A stretch of DNA of 41,823 nt from Clostridiales bacterium (GTDB lineage Bacteria > Bacillota > Clostridia > Christensenellales > Borkfalkiaceae). The position numbers were made by a program, and so were the translations under genes. Below the pieces are notes generated by a model. That model was given only the letters and a program-made list of their open reading frames with translations, made no database searches and was not told the DNA's origin. Of this stretch, positions 15,748-23,209 are shown in pieces. Every line of letters starts with the position of its first letter. Within the stretch, counting starts at the first letter, position 1. Location: contig SVIY01000005.1 of NCBI GenBank assembly GCA_015069265.1, forward strand, positions 1-41,823, in the 5' to 3' direction.

Positions 15748-15780
15748 CACCCCGAAAGGAAATCCTTCGGGGTGTATTTT
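15748..15780. terminator. Convergent terminator after doc (copy B of the matching pair)
   Basis: CACCCCGAAAGGA (15748-15760) pairs with TCCTTCGGGGTG (15763-15774); T-rich on both sides. It serves doc and the oppositely oriented esterase gene. Confidence 0.88.
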
Positions 15781-15796
15781 TATGTTTTTCTCTTTT

Positions 15797-16840
15797 TTAC
15801 CAACCAAGTTGTTTCATAATCTTTTTAAGTTCGGGCCAAACAACGTCAACGTTCCACCAGTGACCTTTCATTGTAACGATAAGGTTACACATATCTTCAG
15901 CTTTTTCTTTCTTGTAAACTTCCTTAACCGTTTCATATCCCCTTTCAACACCGCTGACCAAGAACGAGGGGTCGAGTTGACCTGTCATTATGCAAAGTCT
16001 TCTGGGCGCAATCAAGCAAGATAGGTCTTGCATATCAAAATATTTATATGCGTGGGGAATGTAGTTACAAGAGCAGTGGTAGAATCTCAAAATGCTTTCT
16101 TTATAAGGACAGAACGCACTTGACGGCATACAAACCTTAATTCTCTCGTCATAGCAAGCAGCGTAATACGATGCAGTACCGCCACCAGAGTTACCCGTGA
16201 TAACGATTTTATCGGTATCGCATTCCTTAAAGTTTTCAGTTACAACGTCGATAGCTTTGCTTATATCCCAGCATCTTTCACCTATAATGGTTCTGCCGAG
16301 AAGCGAAGCGGTAACAGCCTCATAGTAGCAACCAGCTCTATCGCCAAGGTGCACCCTCCTAAAATCGCCGTTTGCGGCTGAACGTTCACCCATACCACGT
16401 TGTTCGATAGCAAGCGTTGCATAGCCTTCCTTTACCGATTGAATTGCAAACTGACCACGGGGTTGGTAAGCCTCGTCCTCTTTATATTTTACGATACCAA
16501 CTGAGTTATGGAAACCCGTTGAGTGACCTTGCAAGGTGATTACCAAGGGATATTTTTCCTTGCCTAGGTCGGGAAGAAGTAAGTAGCAAGTAACAACTGC
16601 GCCCACTTCACTAAAGAAAGAAAATCTTATTTGGCGATATCCCTCTTTTTGTTCTTCCGATTCAATTTCCAAATTAAACTCGCAAGCATTAGCCTCAATA
16701 CCATCCATACCGAGCAATTCGCGGAACTTTTCCTTAATGTCTTTCTTCCATTTATCGTAATTCTTTCTTTTGCTAAAAGAAAGTTTGGGTTGCATCTTTT
16801 CTGTCAAAATGTCGTGACAAAGTAATCCGTCAGGTTTCAT
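15797..16840 (-). CDS. Acetylxylan-esterase-like alpha/beta hydrolase
   Basis: A 347-residue alpha/beta hydrolase of the acetyl-esterase (AXE1/dienelactone-hydrolase-like) group. No signal peptide, so it is cytosolic. Seen: a helical N-terminal cap, PLVITLQGHSTG (oxyanion strand), AIEQRGMGERS, a long LGRTIIGERCWDISKAIDVV helix, the nucleophile elbow ITGNSGGGTAS, the acid region MTGQLDPSFLVSG, and the catalytic His in MKGHWWN. Likely removes acetyl groups from imported sugars. A DeoR-type operator lies 11 bases upstream, between promoter and ribosome site, which ties it to the carbohydrate locus. Confidence 0.85.
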   Translation of the reverse strand: MKPDGLLCHDILTEKMQPKLSFSKRKNYDKWKKDIKEKFRELLGMDGIEANACEFNLEIESEEQKEGYRQIRFSFFSEVGAVVTCYLLLPDLGKEKYPLVITLQGHSTGFHNSVGIVKYKEDEAYQPRGQFAIQSVKEGYATLAIEQRGMGERSAANGDFRRVHLGDRAGCYYEAVTASLLGRTIIGERCWDISKAIDVVTENFKECDTDKIVITGNSGGGTASYYAACYDERIKVCMPSSAFCPYKESILRFYHCSCNYIPHAYKYFDMQDLSCLIAPRRLCIMTGQLDPSFLVSGVERGYETVKEVYKKEKAEDMCNLIVTMKGHWWNVDVVWPELKKIMKQLGW

Positions 16841-16851
16841 TTTTTCTCCTT

Positions 16852-16867
16852 TTTTGAGCGATTTTTG
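16852..16867 (+). promoter_or_regulatory. Putative DeoR operator before the esterase gene
   Basis: TTTTGAGCGATTTTTG matches the motif found around the DeoR gene. It lies downstream of the esterase promoter and just upstream of its ribosome site, a repressing position. Confidence 0.6.
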
Positions 16868-16889
16868 TTTTTTTATTTAGCTCCCTTTA

Positions 16890-16918
16890 ATTATATTACT
16901 TAATAAGACTCTTTGCAA
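16890..16918 (-). promoter_or_regulatory. Promoter of the esterase gene
   Basis: TTGCAA (16913-16918), 17 bases, TATAAT (16890-16895) on the minus strand. Confidence 0.8.
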
Positions 16919-16997
16919 GCGTTTTCTTTAACATTTTACTCTAAACTACCTTTTAATTTAGTCCTTTTTTTGCGCTCTATTGTTCTTGTCTTAAAGA

Positions 16998-17026
16998 TTG
17001 ACAAGCACTTGCTTTTATGCTAAAAT
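16998..17026 (+). promoter_or_regulatory. Promoter of the membrane-anchored propeller-like gene
   Basis: TTGACA (16998-17003), 17 bases, TAAAAT (17021-17026), with a TG two bases before the -10. Confidence 0.85.
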
Positions 17027-17054
17027 AAAATCACTACTTAAAATTGGAGCGCTT

Positions 17055-18002
17055 ATGAAAAATATTATTAAAAAAATCACAAAAGCTTTCGCGTGTTTTT
17101 TAGCAGGGCTTTTCATTTTCCTCTTTATCACTTGGGGCGGACTTAACATTTTCAAATTCGCAATCTACGGCGAATATTATAAACTAGAATCTACTCTTTG
17201 CGATAACCCAGGTCTTAACGACGGTTTTGTTTGTCAAGGCATTTGCGCGGCAGATGAATACGACAAAATTCTCGTTTCGGGATATATGAAAGACCACAGT
17301 GCTAGCAGAATTTACGTCACCGACCTAGAAAGTAATTCTACATACGTTACCTTAAACTTCCGCGGAGAGCCTTTTAAGGGTCATTTGGGCGGAATTTGCG
17401 TGTACGACAACGTAGTTTATATTGCAAGCGAAAGTCAAGTTCATCAAATCCCCCTCACCACCATCCTTTCTGCAAAAAAAGGCGAGGCTGTTGAAATTTT
17501 GTTCTCTATAGACGTAAACAATCAAGCGTCGTTCGCTTTCTGCGACGGCAAGTTTATGTACGTTGGAGAATTCCACGACGGTGAAAATTATATTTGCGAC
17601 CACCCTGTAGAAACGGACAACGGCACCAACTATGCAATAGTTGCTAAATACCCTTATGGAAACTTTACAGTGCCCGATATCGTAATTTCCCTGCCTAACA
17701 AAGTTCAAGGCTTCTGCATCACACCGAGCGGTCAAATCGTGCTTTCAACTTCTTACGGATTAAAGAGCAGTTACTATTACGTTTACGACGAGAGCGAACT
17801 TATAAAAACCGACAAAACTATTGACGGTGCAAGCGTTTACGTTCTAGGCGAGTGTAAAAACACCATAAAAGGTCCTGCAATGGCAGAGGGACTTGATTAC
17901 TATGATAGTGGTGTTATTACTTTAACGGAAAGCGCGTCAAATAAGTATCTATTCGGTAAATTGTTCTTTGCAAACGATATCGTAAAGTTAGATATAAAAT
18001 AA
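17055..18002 (+). CDS. Membrane-anchored protein, beta-propeller-like, function unknown
   Basis: A 315-residue protein. Start at ATG 17055 behind TTGGAG; the longer frame would begin inside the promoter. Residues about 10-35 form one hydrophobic helix after a lysine-rich start (an uncleaved anchor or signal). The rest is strand-rich with repeated units such as DKILVSGYM, GGICVYDNVVYIAS, ASFAFCDGKFMYVGEF and VQGFCITPSGQIVLS, the spacing of a propeller of about five to seven blades facing outside the cell. I do not recognise a named family and no catalytic signature is evident. Single-gene transcript with its own promoter and terminator. Confidence 0.72.
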   Translation: MKNIIKKITKAFACFLAGLFIFLFITWGGLNIFKFAIYGEYYKLESTLCDNPGLNDGFVCQGICAADEYDKILVSGYMKDHSASRIYVTDLESNSTYVTLNFRGEPFKGHLGGICVYDNVVYIASESQVHQIPLTTILSAKKGEAVEILFSIDVNNQASFAFCDGKFMYVGEFHDGENYICDHPVETDNGTNYAIVAKYPYGNFTVPDIVISLPNKVQGFCITPSGQIVLSTSYGLKSSYYYVYDESELIKTDKTIDGASVYVLGECKNTIKGPAMAEGLDYYDSGVITLTESASNKYLFGKLFFANDIVKLDIK

Positions 18003-18021
18003 GATTATTAACCCAATAAAA

Positions 18022-18047
18022 AAAGCGATTGACCTCTCAATCGCTTT
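18022..18047. terminator. Convergent bidirectional terminator
   Basis: AAAGCGATTGA (18022-18032) pairs with TCAATCGCTTT (18037-18047), loop CCTC, with T runs on both strands. It serves the propeller-like gene and the ElaA-like gene. Confidence 0.9.
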
Positions 18048-18052
18048 TTTCT

Positions 18053-18496
18053 TTATTCGTAAATCATATAGACGTGAGGTTGGTTATCCTCTATGTAGTT
18101 CCCGTTAGGTATAACCTTGAATCCTGCACGTTCATAAAAGGGAACTGCGTATTCTTGTGCGCCAATCTTGATTTTCTTTGCATTAAACTTTTCTTTGGCA
18201 ACCTCTATTCCTACGTTCATAATAATAGAGCCTAAACCCTCTCTACGTCTAGTTTTGAGGGTTATAACTCTGCCAATAGACACTTCGTCCATGCGCTTAT
18301 CTTTATCAATAACGCGAAGATACGCTATAATTTCGTCTCCGTCTTTTAGAAATACGTGGTAAGCCTCAATATCTACTCCGTCCGCATCTAAATAGACGCA
18401 GTCTTGCTCTACAACGAATATACTTGACCTCAATTTAAGTATATCGTACAACTCTCTATTAGTTAATTCATCAAAACTTTTTACTATCGTTTGCAT
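18053..18496 (-). CDS. ElaA-like GNAT acetyltransferase
   Basis: A 147-residue GNAT protein. The N-terminal LYDILKLRSSIFVVEQDCVY followed by LDADGVD matches the ElaA subgroup. The acetyl-CoA loop is VSIGRVITLKTRRREGLGS, followed by the C-terminal GAQEYAVPFYERAGFKV. ElaA relatives acetylate unknown small substrates. GTGGTGG precedes the start. It may be the last gene of the acyl/ACP operon, 17 bases after the small membrane ORF, but no functional link is clear. Confidence 0.88.
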   Translation of the reverse strand: MQTIVKSFDELTNRELYDILKLRSSIFVVEQDCVYLDADGVDIEAYHVFLKDGDEIIAYLRVIDKDKRMDEVSIGRVITLKTRRREGLGSIIMNVGIEVAKEKFNAKKIKIGAQEYAVPFYERAGFKVIPNGNYIEDNQPHVYMIYE

Positions 18497-18513
18497 AATA
18501 CCACCACGTAAAA

Positions 18514-18633
18514 TTATTTCTTTTTGTCAAAAACGTCGAAAAACAACCATATGAAAGAAAGGCATAAAAACAAATATCCTATGCACTCTAATATCAATAG
18601 CAACACTCTACCAATACCTTTTAACACTTTCAT
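18514..18633 (-). CDS. Small single-helix membrane protein (39 residues)
   Basis: ATG at 18633 with GAGGTG five bases upstream; the stop is TAA at 18514. The peptide begins MKVLKGIGRVLLLILECIG, continues with a strongly hydrophobic helix (YLFLCLSFIWLFF) and ends DVFDKKK. Basic ends around one helix fit a real small membrane protein. It lies just after the LRAT-PPTase gene in the same direction. A 25-codon frame (18632-18707, ATG overlapping the LRAT-PPTase end) stops on its start codon (ATGA) and could couple translation. No family recognised. Confidence 0.55.
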   Translation of the reverse strand: MKVLKGIGRVLLLILECIGYLFLCLSFIWLFFDVFDKKK

Positions 18634-18699
18634 TTTGTCACCTCTTTTGTTTTGAGTATGCTTTGCTCCATACTCCTAATTATTAGCGAATTTTCTTGC

Positions 18700-19713
18700 T
18701 CAATCATTTTGTTTTACAAGCGATATATCTTCAAAGTATTTTAGTTGTTTAATATTGTCCGAGCAAACGGTTAAAACGTACTCTACGCCGTCTAAACGCA
18801 CAGACTTTGACTTTGTCCGTCCGCCATTCGTTTGGGTCTTGGAGGGGCGAAATTTCGCCTCTTTCCCCGCCTTAAAGATACTCTCTTTTTCCGTCCACTT
18901 TTGAGTGAGCCACGTCGCTCTTTCACTCTCGCAAACTTTATCAAAAGCCTTTCGCTCTTTTCTTGTTAAAACCTTTTCTAGTACGCGTTGTTTTTGTTTG
19001 TTAATTGCCTCAACGTCCACACCTACCGCGCTTCTAGATAGGGCGACGGCAACAATGCCGTTGCTATGCGATATGGAAAAGAAGCACTCTTTAACGCTCC
19101 ATTTCCCGTTTTTATCTTTATCGAATTGCAAATTTTGTATTTTATAACCAAACGTTCTACTTAACGCGTACTTTAACAGCTCCCACGCGTAGTACTTTTC
19201 TTTTCTTACCTTTTGGTTTGAACACTCTAAAATTTCATTCTTTCTTTGCTCGGGATAAACCGTGTCAAGACAAAGTTTCTTGTCGGGAATTTTTGCAGTA
19301 TAGACGTGAAGAATAGGCATGGAACGAAAAAGTTTTCTAACGTCGTCCGCTTGGGTACATTTTTTCTGCCCGAACAAGCATTCGTACGCGAAGTGCTCGC
19401 AGTTATTATACAAAATGTTATAACCCTTTTTGCCTATACAGCTACGCGCATATTCGACTACCGTTTTTGGTTTACGAGTCTTGCCGTCCTTCCTTTCAGG
19501 AATTCCGACCTCTAAAAAACCTCCGCACAAAAACTGTTCTATTGAAGATGCGCACACCTCAACCTCCGAGTCTTTAAGCGCTCTTCTGCTCGTAGGGGCA
19601 AGACCGAACTGAACGACCTCCTCGTCGCTTACAAATATTCCGTAATGGTAAATACTGCCCAGCTTTACGCGTACCATATCGCCAAGCCTAGCACCGTCTA
19701 AACTCCACTTCAC
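18700..19713 (-). CDS. LRAT-domain / 4'-phosphopantetheinyl transferase fusion
   Basis: A 337-residue two-domain protein. Residues about 1-135 match the LRAT/NlpC-P60-like fold: GDMVRVKLGSIYHYGIFV with catalytic His23, and NNCEHFAYEC with nucleophile Cys105. Residues about 160-335 are an Sfp-type PPTase: FSISHS (213-217), GVDVEAI (Asp233, Glu235) and KWTEKESIFKAG (Glu276, Lys280-281 region), the magnesium and CoA contacts. The start is GTG at 19713, overlapping the ACP stop (GTGA), with GAAGG upstream inside the ACP gene. The PPTase half should load the neighbouring ACP and the ACP domain of the ligase. LRAT enzymes move acyl groups through a cysteine thioester, so the front half may transfer or remove acyl groups from lipids. 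The fusion is unusual. Confidence 0.88.
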   Translation of the reverse strand: MKWSLDGARLGDMVRVKLGSIYHYGIFVSDEEVVQFGLAPTSRRALKDSEVEVCASSIEQFLCGGFLEVGIPERKDGKTRKPKTVVEYARSCIGKKGYNILYNNCEHFAYECLFGQKKCTQADDVRKLFRSMPILHVYTAKIPDKKLCLDTVYPEQRKNEILECSNQKVRKEKYYAWELLKYALSRTFGYKIQNLQFDKDKNGKWSVKECFFSISHSNGIVAVALSRSAVGVDVEAINKQKQRVLEKVLTRKERKAFDKVCESERATWLTQKWTEKESIFKAGKEAKFRPSKTQTNGGRTKSKSVRLDGVEYVLTVCSDNIKQLKYFEDISLVKQND

Positions 19714-19964
19714 TCGTTAACCTTCTTTTCTATGTAGTCTATTACGTCCTTCACTATAACGAAGTCGCCAAACTCCACGTCGTCAAATCTGATATTGAAG
19801 AATTCCTCAATCGCTATAACCGCGTAGAGCACACCTACCGAACTCAAACCCAAATCTGTCACCAAGTTAGAGTCCTCGGTATACTTTTGAACGTCCTCTC
19901 CGTCGGTGTTTAACGCCATATTAAAAACGTCTTTAAGTTTTTCAATTATCTCGCGTCTATCCAT
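19710..19964 (-). CDS. Acyl carrier protein
   Basis: An 84-residue acidic four-helix carrier protein. The phosphopantetheine site reads DLGLSSVGVLYAVIAIEEFF, where Ser42 aligns with the serine of the classical GADSL motif; the preceding Asp is replaced by Ser, so this is a specialised ACP and not the fatty-acid synthase one. It overlaps the PPTase gene by four bases and follows the PlsC-like gene by 34 bases. Expected to carry an acyl chain for the two acyltransferases. Confidence 0.9.
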   Translation of the reverse strand: MDRREIIEKLKDVFNMALNTDGEDVQKYTEDSNLVTDLGLSSVGVLYAVIAIEEFFNIRFDDVEFGDFVIVKDVIDYIEKKVNE

Positions 19965-19998
19965 AATCTTTAATACGCATCCTCTTTTGTTAAACGCC

Positions 19999-20667
19999 TT
20001 AAACTTTCTTTTTAAGGTATCTTTGGTAATAAATTTCCTTTAATTCTTCTTCCTTTTGGTGAAGATACAAGCTTGCCCTATCAATGTCTTCCATTTTAGG
20101 CACTTTTCCGCAAATTGTAGTGGTATCAATAGGCTCGCCGATTACAGCAACCGTTCTGTTGTACCATTTCTTTCCCTTAACGACGTAAATTGGCACTAAC
20201 GGTTTTTTGGCAATATGCGCCATAAATACCGCGCCTGACTTGTACTCTTCTATTTTGCCTTGCTCTCTGTTAACTGCGCCCTCTGGGAAAATTACTATTG
20301 CTTTTTCTTCCTTTAACCTGTCTCTAACCGCGTGAACCGCGCCGATATTAAAATTGTTCTTATCGATAGGAATACAGTGTACGAGCTTAAAAAATCTTTC
20401 CTTTGCCTTACTGTTAAACAATTCTTTCGTCGCTAAAAAATTAAGCCTTCTATACCAGAGAATGCAGTGTATTATAACGGGGTCGAGATAACTCGTGTGG
20501 TTTACCGCAAATACCGCGCCTTTTTTAATTTTTTTAGGAACGTTTTTATTTTCGCGAATAGTTTTTACTCTAAATGTAAGTAGCGCGGGAATAGCCGCCG
20601 TCACTTTTACAAAATCGTAAAAGAAATTACTTCCTATTTTGCATTTCTTCTTTTGTTTGGAGCTCAT
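19999..20667 (-). CDS. PlsC-like acyltransferase (1-acylglycerol-3-phosphate type), copy 2
   Basis: A 222-residue LPLAT-family enzyme. The catalytic HX4D box is NHTSYLDP (His57, Asp62) and the substrate box is FPEGAVNR (127-134). Short and basic at the N-terminus, with a hydrophobic stretch near residues 20-35 for membrane contact. The start at ATG 20667 overlaps the upstream acyltransferase by 41 bases; no in-frame ATG comes later and the ribosome site is weak, so translation probably depends on the upstream gene. Likely acylates a lysophospholipid or related acceptor from acyl-ACP. Confidence 0.87.
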   Translation of the reverse strand: MSSKQKKKCKIGSNFFYDFVKVTAAIPALLTFRVKTIRENKNVPKKIKKGAVFAVNHTSYLDPVIIHCILWYRRLNFLATKELFNSKAKERFFKLVHCIPIDKNNFNIGAVHAVRDRLKEEKAIVIFPEGAVNREQGKIEEYKSGAVFMAHIAKKPLVPIYVVKGKKWYNRTVAVIGEPIDTTTICGKVPKMEDIDRASLYLHQKEEELKEIYYQRYLKKKV

Positions 20668-21277
20668 TTTTTAATAAAACCACCTTTTCTCTCAATTTAT
20701 CAGTAATAATTGCAAGGTTTTCCTTTTCGGTTTTTTTCTCATCGTACCATTCTCTAACGTTAACAGGCTTTCCTATAATAACCCTGCAACGCCCTTTCCG
20801 TCTTCCGTCGTTATACACGGGAATTATCTTTGTGTCCGTCTCAAGTGCGGTACTTACCACGCTAACCTTAAACGGCAACGGCTTTTGTTCGTTGCGAAGG
20901 GGTATTCTCGCCTCTGGAAACACTTGCACAACGCCTTTCCGCCTCAAAATTTTCGCAGTCTTTTCCATAAACGAAAAATCGTGCGAGTAGCGGTCTACCT
21001 TGATGCAACCTAGTATTTTAAGAAGAAAGGTCATAAAAATATTCTTTTGGTATAAAATTTCCGCAACTTGACAACGCAAAACTCTGAAAGGGAAAAGATA
21101 CATCATAAGCGCAAAGTCTATTACCGCATGATGATTGCTAATAACTATTGCCTTGCCCTTAATTCTTCTGCCCTGCACCTTTCTATCTTCGTAAAAAACT
21201 TTTGCACGAAAATACAAAGCGTACGCTATCCAGCCGGTCAGTTTTATAAATGAATTTATAAGCCAATATATAATCAT
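20627..21277 (-). CDS. PlsC-like acyltransferase, copy 1 (FPEA variant)
   Basis: A 216-residue LPLAT-family protein with an N-terminal hydrophobic helix. The catalytic box is NHHAVIDF (His49, Asp54). The second box reads FPEARIP (120-126) where FPEG is usual, a change that may alter the acceptor. Its start overlaps the transporter stop by four bases (ATGA) and its end overlaps the next acyltransferase, so the three are tightly coupled. The two acyltransferases are distant from one another and may act on different positions or acceptors. Confidence 0.83.
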   Translation of the reverse strand: MIIYWLINSFIKLTGWIAYALYFRAKVFYEDRKVQGRRIKGKAIVISNHHAVIDFALMMYLFPFRVLRCQVAEILYQKNIFMTFLLKILGCIKVDRYSHDFSFMEKTAKILRRKGVVQVFPEARIPLRNEQKPLPFKVSVVSTALETDTKIIPVYNDGRRKGRCRVIIGKPVNVREWYDEKKTEKENLAIITDKLREKVVLLKNELQTKEEMQNRK

Positions 21278-23172
21278 ATTACGTTAGATTGAGCGAAAAG
21301 CTCTAACTTGTCTTCTAGCGCGTAAACGCCGTTAACCCTACCCTGTAAAATAGCAAGGCCTATCACGTTAAGGGGAAGTAATGGGAAAAGAATTCCCAAC
21401 ATTATCAATGCTATCTTACAAGATTTTTTATTTCCGCCAAGGCTATTTGCCTTTTCACAAATGACGTTCTCCGCCTTAATGCTGAGATAAACACTAGCAA
21501 AAGGAATTAGGCAAGAGAGCGCCCACCATAGCGGAGTGACAACCTTTTTGTTTGCAAAGGCTTTAATACTCTTAAACAAGAACGCCGTCCAAATAAAGCC
21601 GAAGATAAAGACGGACAGAACACTTAGACCTACTTGAACGAAAATCGTTTCGCCCTTTTCTTCTTTGTTCAATTTTTCATCTTGCTCAACACTTGAAATA
21701 TCGAGGTCGGAATATTGCTTTTTAAGTTCTTTTCCAACCAATAAAGGCGTGTAATCTTTGGGCATCTTTCGCGCAAGGAAAGCCCCGAGCAAGCAGAATA
21801 TTGCAACTATAATAGGAACTAGCAAAGTACCAAAGTTAAAAACTTGTGAAACATCCGCTCCGAACGCACTTGCAGCCGCATCGAAATTTTCCGCCCAAAC
21901 GATTGAACCTGTTTTCTTGTTGATGAACAACATCTTTATGAGTTCGTAAATAAGCGAACCTGAAATCGCACCGACAATAGAGGTTACTACCGCATTTGCG
22001 GCAAAATACATTGCCGAGTGATTTTTCTTTGTTAGTTTTTCTTCCACACTCGAAACTTGCGCGGTAACGTGATACGGCATCATGAAGAAAGCGCCAATCG
22101 ACCAACTGCCTATTACACCACCGATACAGCCGATAAGCATTTGCAACGCTTTGTTGTCGGGTATAATAAATTTCGAGCCTATAAAGAAAGACATTATGGA
22201 CACCGCAAAGGATATTAGGCAAGTTTGATAGGTAAACCTTATACCCTTTTTGGTTTTTAGTTTGTTAAACAAATATAGCATCACGGGAACGGGTGCAAAG
22301 GCGCAAGTGTTTAAGATTGCCATTTCCAAGCCGTTCATTCCCATACCGCCGATAATCATTGCGTTCATAGAAACAAGGAACATTTGAAGTCCAATAAAAG
22401 TACAACTGTTTACCAAAAGCCAGCGCAAGAAAAGTTTGTTCTTGAACGTCAAACGCATACTTTCTTTTAAGGAAACCTTTTCTTCTTGCATACCTTGTTT
22501 TTCGGGGTAACCGTACTTTTTCCCCTCTTTTATCATAAACAAAGGAATTACAATAGTTAGCATTAACGGTAAGCATAAGAAAACAAACTTATCGACGTGT
22601 AATCTTGCACCGTCTAAAATAACGGGGACGAGTGCGTATACCAAGCAGTAAGATATTGTATCAAAAAACGATTTGTACGATGACACCCTTAACCTTTGCG
22701 GTTCGTTTTCGCAAACGCTTGATAGCGAGCCGTAAAAGGCGATTAAGCACATGGTGTAGGTCGCAAAGAACACAAACGCCCAAAAGATTATCCAAATGGT
22801 GTTTAGAAGTTGTGCTTCACTGCCAAATATTGGAAACCAACACATTGCGTAAGATAAAATCATCGGGATAGAACAAACCAAGATTGCAGGTCGTCTTTTT
22901 CCCCATTTTGTCGAAAGCGAATCGGTTAAATGCGCGAGAGGGATATCTATAATTCCGTCGAACACCTTTGCAATTGAATAAAGTATTGGGAAAAGCGCGG
23001 GCAAAATAAAGCACACTCCACCCATAATCGCTTGATAACTTCCACTAGGCAATGCCGCAGGATTAATCGCGTCTGAAAAATACGCACCCATTAGCACCAT
23101 TAAAAGATTGGGGCCGAAGCCAGAGAAGGCGAATAAAAACTCCTTCCATTTTTTGTCAAGTGACCTAACCAT
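21274..23172 (-). CDS. GPH/MFS-type transporter with extra C-terminal membrane region
   Basis: A 632-residue membrane protein. The first about 480 residues are a twelve-helix GPH-type major facilitator, with DGIIDIPLAHLTDSLSTKWG and KRRPAI between helices 2 and 3, the family signature. After a charged linker (about 485-510) come about four more hydrophobic segments (FIFGFIWTAFLF, LWWALSCLIPFASVYLS, ALIMLGILFPLLPLNVIG), not part of a normal GPH protein, so it is longer than the usual 450-480. Lying between the ligase and the acyltransferases, it may move a lipid or lysolipid in the way LplT does; sugar transport is the alternative. Confidence 0.82.
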   Translation of the reverse strand: MVRSLDKKWKEFLFAFSGFGPNLLMVLMGAYFSDAINPAALPSGSYQAIMGGVCFILPALFPILYSIAKVFDGIIDIPLAHLTDSLSTKWGKRRPAILVCSIPMILSYAMCWFPIFGSEAQLLNTIWIIFWAFVFFATYTMCLIAFYGSLSSVCENEPQRLRVSSYKSFFDTISYCLVYALVPVILDGARLHVDKFVFLCLPLMLTIVIPLFMIKEGKKYGYPEKQGMQEEKVSLKESMRLTFKNKLFLRWLLVNSCTFIGLQMFLVSMNAMIIGGMGMNGLEMAILNTCAFAPVPVMLYLFNKLKTKKGIRFTYQTCLISFAVSIMSFFIGSKFIIPDNKALQMLIGCIGGVIGSWSIGAFFMMPYHVTAQVSSVEEKLTKKNHSAMYFAANAVVTSIVGAISGSLIYELIKMLFINKKTGSIVWAENFDAAASAFGADVSQVFNFGTLLVPIIVAIFCLLGAFLARKMPKDYTPLLVGKELKKQYSDLDISSVEQDEKLNKEEKGETIFVQVGLSVLSVFIFGFIWTAFLFKSIKAFANKKVVTPLWWALSCLIPFASVYLSIKAENVICEKANSLGGNKKSCKIALIMLGILFPLLPLNVIGLAILQGRVNGVYALEDKLELFAQSNVI

Positions 23173-23209
23173 AAACTTTTTCCTCTTTTGTTAAACTAGA
23201 TGTCCGTTA

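Noticed and set aside
17352..17735. 127-codon minus-strand frame inside the propeller-like gene
   Set aside because: The plus-strand gene has promoter, ribosome site and anchor helix; the minus frame has none.
19999..21277. A frameshifted single acyltransferase instead of two genes
   Set aside because: Each frame has its own full HX4D and FPEG/FPEA boxes, so they are two separate proteins with overlapping ends.
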